Origin: Gonatopus flavifemur
Taxonomy: Eukaryota; Arthropoda; Insecta; Hymenoptera; Dryinidae
Direction: 5' to 3'
Assembly (NCBI GenBank): GCA_018340375.1
Contig: JAFFJZ010000046.1
Location: 1,550,001 to 1,614,000, forward strand
Length of the DNA: 64,000 bases
Numbering within the stretch: the first letter of the stretch is position 1; every line of letters begins with the position of its first letter. A program made the position numbers and the translations under genes. Below the pieces are notes generated by a model that had not been told where the DNA came from, did not search any database, and worked only from the letters and a program-made list of their open reading frames with translations. Below, piece after piece: positions 1 to 9,682 of the stretch.

Positions 1-470
1 AAACTCGCGTTCGTTATCAGAACATACTATACAATTTTCCTTGTTTTAAGACGAGATACTCGCGATCTAGTCTCAATCCCTTCAAATTTCTATCCTTTCC
101 CCTGATAACGAAACTCGCGGTCGTTATCAGAACATACTATACAATTTTCCTTGTTTTAAGACGAGATACTCGCGATCTAGTCTTAATCCCTTCAAATTTC
201 TATCCTTTCCCCTGATAACGAAACTCGCGGTCGTTATCAGAACATACTATACAATTTTCCTTGTTTTAAGACGAGATACTCGCGATCTAGTCTTAATCCC
301 TTCAAATTTCAATCCTTTTCCCTGATAACGAAACTCGCGGTCGTTATCAGAACATACTACACAATTTTCCTTGTTTTAAGACGAGATACTCGCGATCTAG
401 TCTTAATCCTTTCGAATTTCTGTCCTTTACCCTGATAACGAAACTCGTGGTCGTTATCAGAATATACGTT
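1..470. repeat. 110-bp tandem repeat made of two 55-bp hairpin half-units
   Basis: About 4.3 copies of a 110-bp unit are present (aaactcgcg at 1, 111, 221, 331, 441), and the array may extend left of the window. Each unit holds two ACTCGCG heptamers exactly 55 bp apart (3, 58, 113, 168, 223, 278, 333, 388, 443). Each heptamer sits between inverted repeats. The first stem is CTGATAACGA / TCGTTATCAG. The second is AAGACGAGAT / ATCTAGTCTT with one mismatch. The last copy carries ACTCGTG, a CpG-to-TpG change. Function unknown. Confidence 0.9.
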
Positions 471-491
471 ATCCATATACCTTCCACATTC

Positions 492-650
492 AAGATATGA
501 TACTCGCGATCAAATCTTAAAAATTCTTATGATACTTGTGATCATTTGTACAGAAATATACTCGTGATATTTCTTCACTGTTAACAATACTCGCGATTGT
601 TAACAGTAAAAGACATTACAATTTTGGTCACGATACACGCGATCGTGATC
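492..650. repeat. Five further hairpins with ACTCGCG-like loops and unrelated stems
   Basis: Five more 7-nt loops follow the array at irregular spacing: ACTCGCG 502-508, ACTTGTG 534-540, ACTCGTG 560-566, ACTCGCG 589-595 and ACACGCG 635-641. Each is flanked by a different inverted repeat: AAGATATGAT/ATCAAATCTT, ATGAT/ATCAT, AGAAATAT/ATATTTCT, ACTGTTAACAAT/ATTGTTAACAGT (12 bp perfect) and GGTCACGAT/ATCGTGATC. The loop is conserved while the stems differ but stay complementary. Confidence 0.85.
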
Positions 651-830
651 ATAAAATATATTCTCATTCAATTGCACAAGATTTTCCTTTTAATCAACAT
701 AAACAAAATAGGAGTATCATATCACCATCCCTTTAAAGTTTTCATTTTTATTGTCGCGACTCTACATTTGCTAGAATAGGTTAAACAACCCCGAGTGTCA
801 TCAATTGTGGATTTATCTGATTTATTTTAG

Positions 831-1297
831 TGACTCGATCAATCCAGGAGATAGAATATGACCTACGGGCATATAAACAGCATATTTCGGCCAAACAGAA
901 ATTATTAAACACGTTCGGCAATAATTTGAATAAAAAGGCTTTGCAAAGGACGAAACAGAAAATAAATCAACGTACCGAAAAATATAAAGGATTTTTAAAG
1001 GAGTACCAAGAAGCCTGTAAACAACAAGGAACATTGCTCCAGCCCAACCACCAGCCACAACCCCAAAAGCGACGTCCATCCAAAGAACCGATTCATCTTC
1101 GGCCAAAGTTACCCCGGCGATGCGAAGAATGCATCAAAACAAAGCAAGAATATTTTAAATGCCCCACTTGTAAAAATTTTGTGTATAAATACGCTAAATT
1201 AACTTTAGATCAAATTAAAACTATCACCTTCACTCCAGAAGAAAATAAAAGAGTGATTTGTATGAGAATTTTCGGGGATCGCCCCGAGAATTTGTAA
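831..1297 (+). CDS. Terminal exon of a small basic Cys-rich protein, unknown family
   Basis: The open frame of about 155 codons has no ATG near its start. It begins right after a pyrimidine-rich stretch ending TTTTAG (829-830), so I read it as a terminal exon entered at a 3' splice site. The N-terminal ~70 residues are charged and helical-looking (many K, Q, E). The middle is a basic Pro/Gln-rich linker. The C-terminal part has a four-cysteine cluster, CEEC then CPTC about 10 residues later, a possible zinc ribbon. A polyadenylation signal follows the stop. It lies about 180 bp downstream of the hairpin array. I do not recognise the family; it could be a host gene or a gene of an unknown mobile element. 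Confidence 0.5.
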
Positions 1298-1310
1298 TTT
1301 CTATTCTTTA

Positions 1311-1316
1311 AATAAA
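1311..1316 (+). terminator. AATAAA polyadenylation signal
   Basis: AATAAA lies 13 bases after the stop codon of the Cys-rich exon, as expected for a very short 3' UTR. Confidence 0.5.
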
Positions 1317-1884
1317 ATTCACCACACATATCTGGAAATTTTCAATTTTTATTCAACCTACGTGTGTGACTCCATCGCAACCATATAAAATCATATATAA
1401 ATACAACTAACCACAAACCTTGCATTGTTGTCATAATAATGATCCCATTAGTTTTCACTACACTCAAACCACTATCACTTTAAATCACTAACACTTAATA
1501 TACAATCTGGTTCATCGACTTGTCTAATCGATGAATCTACTTATATGACCAACACCTGGTCGACAATCAACAAATTCCATATCAATCATTACAGGAATGG
1601 AAAAATATCCATTCTCTGAATGATTGAAGGAGACAAATAACTTAAAACCAGATTCACCAATAAAACACTACACGAAACACTACACGAAACACTAAATTTA
1701 CACTATTTGTTCAACTCTTCAAGCCGAACAGGTGATTCCATCACCCATATTTTCCAACGAAGTGAAGGGAACTACGTATTCCCTTCTCAAGGTCCCTCGT
1801 AGGTGTTGGTACTTATTTTCTGCTGTCGATGAACCAACACTATTTTATATTCCCACGACGAAAAATAACATCCCTCGATGAAAG
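1317..1884. other. Non-coding interval
   Basis: AT-rich sequence with no open frame of note. A small direct duplication of cactacacgaaa occurs near 1670-1695. For the minus-strand exon-repeat gene this interval would be 3' UTR and downstream sequence. Confidence 0.5.
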
Positions 1885-1963
1885 TTAGGAGCCTTTCCTC
1901 CTCTCCGTCAGGACAAACATCTTAGCGTTGGAGACGCTAAACCTCCATTCCATTCCATCGAAC
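1885..1963 (-). CDS. Terminal exon (repeat copy 1) of tandem-exon gene
   Basis: On the minus strand a 3' splice site (TTTTACAG, just above 1963) opens an exon reading FDGMEWRFSVSNAKMF, then LTERRKGS and TAA (1885-1887). It is the same module as the next three exons but ends early at a stop, so it is the last coding exon. The phase (one base completing an Arg codon) matches the donor of copy 2. Unknown protein. Confidence 0.55.
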
Positions 1964-2158
1964 CTGTAAAAGGAAAATCTATTGAAAAGGGAACAAATAT
2001 TCACTATCGAGAGTGAAAATGTGTTAAAAAGACACATTAAACACTCTCATATGATAAATATATAAAAAGATACATGACTTTCCAATATACAAATTGAAAA
2101 ATCACCTATCTTACTATTTAAAGGAAAGAAATTATAAATATAATTGCCTATATCTTAC

Positions 2159-2269
2159 CTAAAGTATTCAATAAGGTTATAAAACCCCAATCTGGAATCT
2201 TTCCTCCTCTCCGTCAGAGAAAACATCTTAGCGCCAGAGACGCTAAACCTCCATTCCATTCCATCGAAC
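2159..2269 (-). CDS. Internal exon (repeat copy 2), 111 nt
   Basis: A 111-nt exon is bounded on the minus strand by an acceptor TTTTACAG and a donor GTAAG (2154-2158). It encodes 37 residues beginning FDGMEWRFSVSGAKMF, then SLTERRKDSRLGFYNLIEYF. The length is divisible by three and both flanking introns are phase 2, so the exon is symmetric and could be added or lost without a frameshift. It is nearly identical to copy 3. Confidence 0.6.
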
Positions 2270-2465
2270 CTGTAAAAGAAAAATCTATTAAAAAGGGGAA
2301 CAAATATTCACTATCGAGAATGAAAATGTGTTAAAAAGACACATTAAACACTCTCATATGATAGATATATAAAAAGATACATGACTTTTCAATATACAAA
2401 TTGAAAAATCATCTATCTTACTATTTGAAAGAAAGAAATTATAAATATAATTGCCTATATCTTAC

Positions 2466-2576
2466 CTAAAGTATTCAATAAGGTTATAAAACCCCAATCT
2501 GCAATCTTTCCTCCTCTCCGTCAGAGAAAACATCTTAGCGCCAGAGACGCTAAACCTCCATTCCATTCCAGTGAAC
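2466..2576 (-). CDS. Internal exon (repeat copy 3), 111 nt
   Basis: Same symmetric 111-nt exon with donor GTAAG (2461-2465) and an acceptor directly above 2576. It differs from copy 2 by very few residues (FTGMEW for FDGMEW, DCRLG for DSRLG). The intron is also conserved, so exon and intron were duplicated together. Confidence 0.6.
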
Positions 2577-2769
2577 CTGTAAAAGTAAAATCTATTGAAA
2601 AGGGAACAAATATTCACTATCGAGAGTGAAAATGTGTTAAAAAGACACATTAAACACTCTCATATGATAGATATATAAAAAGATACATGACTTTTCAATA
2701 TACAAATTGAAAAATCATCTATCTTACTATTTGAAAGAAATGAATCATAAGTATAATTGTCTATCTCAC

Positions 2770-2880
2770 CTGAAATACTTGACGAAGCCATAGAATCCTA
2801 ATTTGAAGTATTTCCTCCTCTCCGTCAGGGAAATCTCCTTAGCGCTGGAGACGATACTCCCCAAATTCACTCTAGCGAAC
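2770..2880 (-). CDS. Internal exon (repeat copy 4, divergent), 111 nt
   Basis: The most 5' and most diverged copy: 111 nt with donor GTGAG (2765-2769) and an acceptor at 2881-2882. It keeps the core SLTERRKYFKLGFYGFVKYF, while the N-terminal half is changed (FARVNLGSIVSSAKE). Exact length and phase are kept despite the divergence, which suggests the exon was translated for some time. Confidence 0.55.
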
Positions 2881-3098
2881 CTGTAAAATGACAAGTCTGG
2901 ACACAGGGGAACAAATATTCAGTATCGAGAGCGAAAATGTGTTAGAATAACACATTGAACACTCTCATATCATACATACATAGAGAGATACATGATTTTT
3001 TCTCAATACACAAGTTGGAAAAAGTCATCTATCTTTCTATTTCAATATATGACGATATGAATATATATATATATACAAAAAGATATTGAGATACTTAC

Positions 3099-3221
3099 AG
3101 CATTTACATCCGTGTAAGACTCCTCTTCTTTCCTCCATATGAGTCTCTCCAGAGACTTGTGGGTTCAAACCATTCCTCACATTTGAGCTTCTGTCAATGG
3201 GTTTTTCCCTTGAAGAAAAAT
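3099..3221 (-). CDS. Possible upstream exon of the tandem-exon gene
   Basis: A 123-nt interval on the minus strand is bounded by TTTTCAG and GTAAGTATC, both good splice sites, with one open frame containing NGLNPQVSGETHMEERRG. Its open frame would exit in phase 1, while the next exon (2770-2880) needs a phase-2 entry. Either this is an untranslated exon, another donor is used, or an exon is missing. Low confidence as coding. Confidence 0.3.
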
Positions 3222-3610
3222 CTGAAAACAAACATCATTAATTATCAAACATATTAAATCATTTTTTTTTATACAATTTCCTTACCCTTCTTACCAGATA
3301 TTACTTACCTGTAACACAAAACCACATATGTGATATATATATATATATATATCTATATATATATATATATCACCACTGTTTATTCCACTCACATGTCACT
3401 TGTGTGGACGCAGCCATATCTCAACTCTACATAGGCGTCGCTTCCCCAAGCCAAGCCACCACGCACCGAGTTGTGAAAACCGAACGTAGGGGCGCGAACT
3501 ACGAAAGTAACGGAACCTTCGTTGAACACGAACAAGCGTATCGACTCAACGATTGCAGTCAATGAAAAATATTCCTCAATTTTGAAGTTATCTCCACAGA
3601 ATGATCATTT

Positions 3611-3641
<31 letters not shown>

Positions 3642-3787
3642 TACACGCATGTATATACACATACACACATATATATATATGTATATACACATATCTAGAT
3701 AGTGAAAACGAATAAAAAGGGCGCGAAAGATTCAAAATCTGAGTCGTCCTTATATTCATGTGTATATCGTCGATCGATTTCTTCCTT
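3222..3787. repeat. Non-coding interval with (AT)n microsatellites
   Basis: AT dinucleotide runs occur at about 3333-3370, 3619-3643 and 3661-3690, with another at 3061-3075. The intervening sequence is unremarkable. Confidence 0.7.
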
Positions 3788-4261
3788 TCATGAAATCGTA
3801 GACGTAACACTAGCAACTCTGTTCTTCTCCACCCACTCAAAATTGGTATCAAAGATACTCTCCCCTTCTTCTAACCGTTTGAGCGTCCACAGCATGGCAT
3901 CCGTCCATTCTCTCGCCCTGGGGAGCCCATTCTTGACGTTTCTCTGGACTCCGCAGGCTTCGATCATGTTCCTCACCTCGCTCACTACTAGAGAAAGCAA
4001 CTTGCCCATCTCCTTGCGGAGATTAGCGAGCTCCTTCCTCCGTTCTCTCAGGCCTCGCGCTTCCACCGTCGTGTCCACGCTCAGCCCAGAGATAGCGCTC
4101 GAGGTGCTGGCCATGCTAGTGACGCTGTCCCTGCGTATCTGGGCTCCACCGTGCCGAGGTGTTATAGGCACGGTGAGGCTGACAACACCTGTCACAGTGT
4201 CCGGCGCACCAGTTCCTCCCTCCTCCCCTGAGCTATCTACGGCTCTCTTTCCCCCCCTCAT
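3788..4261 (-). pseudogene. R1-clade LINE copy 3: N-terminal gag (ORF1) fragment
   Basis: Minus-strand frame starting MRGGKRAVDSSGEEGG (ATG at 4261). Like the gag starts of the two neighbouring LINE copies it is Ser/Thr/Gly-rich and then has a charged helical stretch (RERRKELANLRKEMGKLL). It stops at 3788 with no zinc knuckles, so the element is truncated. Its 5' end abuts the 3' tail of copy 2. Similarity to copies 1 and 2 is by layout and composition, so the assignment is moderate. Confidence 0.5.
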
Positions 4262-4289
4262 GTCCCCGTTGTTCTTGTTCTTATCCCAC

Positions 4290-4322
4290 GATAATGATAA
4301 TGATAATTTTTTTTTTTTTTTT
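4290..4322 (-). repeat. 3' tail of LINE copy 2: poly(A) plus TTATCA repeats
   Basis: On the minus strand a run of about 16 A is followed by repeated TTATCA. It marks the 3' end of LINE copy 2. Confidence 0.7.
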
Positions 4323-4550
4323 CCTATAGAGGTGGGAAATGCTCCATGCACCGTCAGAGAGCAGGTGTTATCGCGCTCCGGTGTGTGGGACTCCGGCTAT
4401 GGCTTATGATGTTAGGTGCCTGTCGCAGTATACCCACCAAAACCCACCTCTCCGTTCTGGACGTTAGCCTGGGACCGTTTGACACATTACTTCGGGCTAG
4501 GTCCGTCGCTTGGGTCTTCTTTGACCAACTTCTTCTCATCAGCTATGAAC

Positions 4551-4860
4551 CTAGCTCGTACGTTCTAGGTCACGTTTTTTTGCGGAGAGAACCGCTCTGG
4601 CATAATGTGCCACCCGGTTCCATTCCTCTTCGCCTCTCATCATGTACGGGATGATCGTATCCGGTGTCAAATCACCAGCATCCTCTTCAATGTCACTCCT
4701 TCGCTCAATCCATCTCGCACAGGTGAAAAAAGTGTGCTCCACGTCGTCCTTCATTTCAGGGCAGTACATACAATCCGGGAATGTAGCTCTCCCCATCTTG
4801 TATAGGTACGCCCTGTAATACCCGTGACCGCTGAGCGCGGACTGCCCTCCTGTTTGGTCT
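4551..4860 (-). pseudogene. ORF2 C-terminal fragment (CCHC region) of LINE copy 2
   Basis: The minus-strand frame contains TGGQSALSGHGYYRAYLYK followed by FPDCMYCPEMKDDVEHTFFTC, the Cys-Cys-His-Cys motif seen after the RT in R1-clade ORF2. Copy 1 has the parallel CVFCDSKRDDALHTFFEC. The start of this fragment is the deletion junction, not a real start. Confidence 0.7.
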
Positions 4861-6049
4861 TGTGAGGCGAACTCGTACATCGCCAATCTCGTTACCAATC
4901 TCACGCTCCAGAGCATCAGTTACTTCCTCAGGTGGAGTGAGGCTGTCGAGGTCGAGTATTTCCAGGGTTACGGTGGGCTCCATACTTTGTACAGTAGCTC
5001 CATCCCCTAGGACAGATGTGAGAGCACTGCCGGGGGCAGATTTATCTCTTGTGCCTTCGCCGAGTTCCATTAGGAGGTCCCCAGATTTCGTCTGACGTAT
5101 GCACCTCACGTCCGCAGCTTTCCCTCCTAACTCTTGACTGGTTTTGATTTTCTCCAGGATGTCGGCGTAACTAGTTCCTCGTGCAGGTTTGATCAAGAAA
5201 GCATCTGCGCGTCTTTTATCTCTCCGCAGTTCGATCTTTTCCCTCTTTTTCTTCTTCCTCTTCGCCTTCTCCCCTTGTTGTTCCGAGCCGGCTGCTGCTG
5301 GCACAGGAGTTATGGTGGCTGAAGGTGCAGCAACTCTCCTCTGTCTCCGTGACTTGACTTCTTGCCAGTTTTGAGCCGGGCCTGATGTCTTCTTTTTCTT
5401 CTTCTGCACGACCACCTGTTGTTCAGCCGAGCTGTTGACAGCTCTTTTCTTAGGAGTCTTGTTGGTTGGCATGTGCTCCGCTGCAATTTGGCTTCCACAT
5501 GGTGTTCGTGTAGCTTGTTGAGTGGCGTAGGAAGTAGAAGAGCGCAGTTGGAGATGCAGCTCCTTCTCTCTTCCCTTCCAGGACGTCCTGTACATCTGGA
5601 CTCGGTGAGGGCTTCTTGTAGATCGTCGATGCCATTTTTGACGTCCATGCTAATGTTCCTTGTCTGTGAGTGGTACTCTTCATCTTGTTGAGGATGCCCT
5701 TGCACTTACGCCACATGCTCTCTTCTTCTTCTCGCATCTTCTGGATGTAATGTCTTTTTGAGGGGGAACCGATCATGATGTTGTCCTCGATCTGGTCCGC
5801 CCTCTGTGTTGATTCTACGCCTTCTCCCGCTGATCCTGGAATCGTACGAGGATCCGAGGTCCCATTACGATTCACCGCTTCACTTGACGCGGTCGCTACA
5901 ATAGGAGCCAAGTGGTCCACTCCCATTGTCGTACGGTCACATGTTGACGCAGTCTCGGGGCCCGTTTGCCCACACCCGATTGACTGCGGTACTGGAGGTT
6001 CCGATACCCCCTGCACCGTAAGTTGATTCTCCTTCGTTGCGCTATCCAT
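4860..6049 (-). pseudogene. gag-like ORF1 of LINE copy 2, frameshifted and truncated
   Basis: It starts MDSATKENQLTVQGVSEP at 6049. The frame changes near 5600 and continues through a Lys-rich nuclear-localisation-like stretch (VVVQKKKKKTSG) and the conserved RGTSYADILEKIK block, which matches GRTYADVLFTVR in copy 1. It ends around IGDVRVRL, before the zinc knuckles, where the internal deletion joins it to ORF2. ORF1 proteins of this clade bind element RNA. Confidence 0.7.
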
Positions 6050-6360
6050 ATTTTATTCAAAAGGGAAAGGATTGCCACGTTTAACGGCCGCCCCTAACAT
6101 GAGGAACAGACGCCGACCAGAACGCCGCTCGATACGGGAACAGACGCGTCTCGATTTTCCGCCCTCGTCGTTGCTGAGGAATGGTTACCCCACCGTCAAC
6201 GGGACGTTCACCGAGAGTCACCTGTGACCCTACGCGGTATTACCATCCGGAGCCAGATGAACCGCGGTTTTTTAGAGAGGTGTTACTCCTCTATCCCTCC
6301 TCCTCCCCCATCCCGTGCGGGATGGGGTCCCGGGCTTGGAGCCGGTTCAAAGCGGAGTTA

Positions 6361-6432
6361 TGATGATAATGATGATAATAATAATAATTATAATAATAAT
6401 AATTATTATTATTATTATTATTATTATTATGT
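6361..6432 (-). repeat. (ATT/ATC)n tail of LINE copy 1
   Basis: On the minus strand an AAT/ATT triplet run grades into ATC triplets. It lies exactly between the 3' UTR of copy 1 and the 5' UTR of copy 2, so it is both tail and junction. Confidence 0.8.
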
Positions 6433-6470
6433 TTTTCTCTTTCATAGAGGGGGAAATGCTTTATGCACCG

Positions 6471-7462
6471 TCAGGGAGCTGATGTCATCACTCCCCGGTG
6501 TGTGGGACTCCTGCTGTGGCTAGAGATGACAGTTGCCGATCGCAGTATGCCCACTGAAACCCCCTCTTGGCAGGCATTTGACGCCCCCCCCCCGGAACTG
6601 CTCAACACATTACTTCGGGGGGGATGCCTTGGATTCGTTTCACGTGGCCTCCCCCCTCCCCTGCTGGCTCTCGCATCGAGGCCCCTCTTCTCTCGTCGCA
6701 GGACCGACTCCGCAAAGCTGGCGACATTAGTCCATGCGTCCTGGCTCAGCAGCATGGCTCCAACGATGTCCTCTGGAGTCACTCTGCCGTGGATCTCTTC
6801 GAGACGACTCCTCTCCGCCCGCCACTCCTTACACTCAAAGAACGTGTGGAGGGCATCGTCTCGTTTGGAGTCACAGAAAACACAGTTTGGTTCCTGCACC
6901 AGAGGTGGGCTTGGAACAGACCGTGCCCCGTCAGCAGCTGAGTGAGGGAGTAATTGACTTCCCCATGCTGACGGTTGAGCCAGGAATCTAGACGAGGTAT
7001 TATCCTCGCTGTCCATCTGGCTCGCGACCCCCCTTCCCACCGTTCTTGCCAGGTACGCAAAGACACGTCTCTAGCTTGACGCCTCGCTTCATCCCTCCCT
7101 GCAACGGAAGCTCTATAGTGGACGGACCTCCGTTCCTGGGCGAGGAGGTCAATTGGTATGACCCCCGCAACGACCAACGCTGCAGGCTCCGAGACCGTGC
7201 GGTAGGAGCAGGCGATACGGAGGTCCCCTCTCCGCTGAACTGCGGCCAGGCGCTCCCGGTATTTTTCGTACCGCAGCGCATCGGCCCAGACTTCGGCACC
7301 GTAGAGCATGATGGACTGGGCGGTTCGTAGGAGTAGTTTTCTCCTGCAGGGTCCGAGCCGCCGATATTGGCCATGACCCTGCTCAACGATGTGACTATTT
7401 CCGCCGCCTTGTCCGCTCTGCTCCTTATCTCGCCTCAGAAGGTGAGCCGTGAATCTGAGCAC
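6471..7462 (-). pseudogene. ORF2 C-terminal part of LINE copy 1
   Basis: Two overlapping minus frames, shifted relative to each other near 6950, cover the post-RT region. It includes SIMLYGAEVWADAL and ends with the zinc motif CVFCDSKRDDALHTFFEC and a short tail. A further frame change separates it from the RT. The role is nucleic-acid binding during target-primed reverse transcription. Confidence 0.8.
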
Positions 7463-7617
7463 ACCCCCAAGTATTTCACCGTCTGGACCGTCACCTGTCC
7501 TACCTGCATATCCTTGATCATGTGGATATGCTTTTCGGTGAGGAGCACGGTCTCGGTCTTCGCCAATGCCAGCTGCAACCCGTGACCGTCCATCCAGGAA
7601 CGGACGCGACGCATGGT

Positions 7618-8379
7618 CTAGTTGAGCAGCATCCGCGCCTGTTCGACGGTGCGTGCGATAATGACCGCACCGACGTCATCCGCATACCCAACCAGGAACA
7701 CCCTCTCCCCCGGCAGCCTCATACGGAGAATCCCGTCATAGGTAGCGTTCCATATATCGGGTCCCAGTATGGAGCCTTGAGCCGCTCCAGAGGTCAACTC
7801 TCTCTTCACCGGGCCAACCTCGGTCTCATACATTAGGGAGCGGGATCTCAGGTAGTCGTTGAGTACCCTCATGAGATATTCCGGCACTCGGAAGTCCCGC
7901 CCCAGCGCGCTTATAGCGTCACTCCATCTAACCGAGTTGAAGGCTTTGCGCACATCCAAGGTGACCAGCAGACAAACGGGGCGGGAATAGTGATTTCCGC
8001 ACTCCGTGCCCCTGGCTGCCTCAATCACCTCCTGGATAGCGTGAACCGTCAACTTCCCTCTACTGGAGTCATATTGACGTCCGAAGAGGTCTCCAGCGGC
8101 TTTGATGGCTCCGTGGAGGTGAAACTTGAGGAGCTTCTCCAGGAGTTCACCGGCTGTATCCAGCATGCACAGGGGCCTGTAAGATGACGGGTCGTTTGCT
8201 GGCCCCTTGCCCTTGCTCACCAACGCCAATCTAGCCAGTTCCCAGCGGGCAGGGAAAATCCCCGCTCGCAGGAAGGCGTTATACATGTCGAGCAAGAGCT
8301 TTGGATGGCTCTGCGCAACTGCCTTCAGCACCTCTGCTGGTGAGCCGTCCGGACCCGGGGATTTCCTGTTCTTGAGCAA
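7618..8379 (-). pseudogene. Reverse transcriptase domain of LINE copy 1 (R1 clade)
   Basis: The frame runs from NRKSPGPDGSPAEVLK through YRPLCMLDTAGELLEK, TLDVRKAFNSVRW, GAAQGSILGPDIWN and VGYADDVGAVI. These are RT blocks 0 to 5 with the YADD catalytic motif intact. The frame is shifted relative to the EN part and stops at 7618 just after the catalytic block. Confidence 0.9.
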
Positions 8380-8615
8380 GCGCGCGGCAATCCCTAGCTC
8401 CCCCCCCCCGTGAAGGGAGGAGTCTCCGGGTCTCCAGGTGTTGGAGGACGGCTCGGGTGCTCAGGGTGTTGGGGGAATAGGCTGTGAACAATCTTCTTGA
8501 GGGTCTCCGCGTTTTTAGGAGCACCGCTTGAGTATGTCCCCAATTTGTGGACCACTATCCTATACCTCAACTCCCAAGGATCGTCGTCGACATCCTGTTC
8601 AAGCGCCTTCCAGCA

Positions 8616-9682
8616 TCAGTGCTGGCTCTCCTCTATGGCCTGGCCCAACCTCTTCCTCGCTGCTTGGTAAGCGGCGGTTTTGGGGGCTGCGTCACCACGA
8701 TCGCGGGGCCTCGAGCGCTGGGCGATGCGTCTAAGTCTGAGACTCTCGCTCCTCAGCGCCGCGATCTCGTCTGTCCACCAATATAGCGGTCTCCTCCCAT
8801 TTCTTCTCCGACTTCTCGGCACTGCCTCCCGACAAGGACGGTGGATGTGATTCATTGCAATATCCAACACTGCTTCTGCTCGTTCACGGGAGGGCAGCTC
8901 TAGTTGGATCCCGTCCAAAGCCAGCTGTCCACGTTCCAACGCCGGAGACAGTCTCTCAGGGCACATCTTCGCGACGTTCCATCTGGGCGTCAGGTGATTA
9001 CGCGCGCCACGGGCTGGAGCTACATCTCTGATGTCTTGGTGATCGCTGGTTGTGTAGTCCTCGATCACCCTTCAGCCCTCGACACGGCGCACCAGATCTT
9101 CCGTCGCGAGAGAGATGTCCAAGATCGTCTGTCGATAGCCAGGCCTCCGGAAGGTAGACGTTGTACCGGTGTTGAGCACCAACAGACCAGTCCTGGATGC
9201 CATGTCCATAACTCGTCTACCCCGGGAATCTGGCCTGGCTCCGCCCCATTCGAGAGACCCGGCGTTTAAGTCTCCGGCTACTATTCTATGGCCCTCCATG
9301 TTCCGCACAGCATCTTCCAGGCTGTCAAGTTTTGCCTGGAAGTTTTGTATTGGCTCGTTGGGGGTAAAGTAGCAGCTCACGTATGTTACGTTCCTGCAAT
9401 TCACCCACACAAAGCCGCTGTCGGAACCATGGAAAGCGACATGGCAGTGTCGCGTGTCAGGGATCCAAATTGCTGCCGTGCCGAGGGCATCGTAGAACCA
9501 TCCTGACCCCCCCTGTCTCGATACTGTCCGCTTATAAGGACTATGTCAGCTTTTTTCTCGAGACAGATCTGGGCCAGGAGGTCATGAGCCACCCTACTCC
9601 TATTGAGGTCACACTGCAGAACGACCACCATTTTGGATGTTGCTGCCTTTCGCCTGGGCGAGGACCCTGCGGGAAACGTCAC
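8616..9682 (-). pseudogene. AP-like endonuclease domain and linker of LINE copy 1
   Basis: The N-terminus (ATSKMVVVLQCDLNRSRVA; ADIVLISGQY) is in one frame and, after a frameshift near 9405, continues with VSCYFTPNEPI, HRIVAGDLNAGSLEWGG, QTILDISLA, an in-frame stop at 9072, then DYTTSDHQD. These are the conserved EN blocks, including the SDH motif near the end. The linker contains WWTDEIAALR, as in other R1-clade ORF2 proteins. Not functional as it stands. Confidence 0.85.

Larger units (their letters stand above)
1885..3045 (-). repeat. 306-bp tandem exon+intron repeat, four copies
   Basis: The phrase tttcctcctctccgtcag recurs at about 1893, 2199, 2506 and 2811, a period of about 306 bp. 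The unit covers the 111-nt exon and its ~195-bp intron. Copies 1-3 are very similar and copy 4 is diverged. The tract ends near 3045, just before an AT microsatellite. Confidence 0.85.
4290..6360 (-). mobile_element. R1-clade LINE copy 2, internally deleted
   Basis: A short non-LTR element: a 5' UTR down from about 6360, gag from 6049, then a jump into the C-terminal end of ORF2 and a 3' UTR. The last 40 bases before the tail (CTGACGGTGCAT, AGCATTTCCC, CTCTAT) match those of copy 1, so both belong to one family. The EN and RT domains are missing. Confidence 0.75.

Noticed and set aside
1..470. CRISPR-like regular direct repeats
   Set aside because: The unit is a 110-bp satellite with no unique spacers, in eukaryotic DNA.
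1..650. Hammerhead-type self-cleaving motif in the hairpin units
   Set aside because: CTGATAACGAAAC resembles but lacks the CUGAUGA core and the required three-stem layout.
822..1106. Minus-strand frame opposite the Cys-rich exon
   Set aside because: Shadow of the plus-strand exon; no splice or promoter context and no domain.
3702..4409. 235-codon plus-strand frame
   Set aside because: Antisense to the LINE gag fragment; low-complexity Ser/Leu content expected from an antisense of a GC-rich gene.
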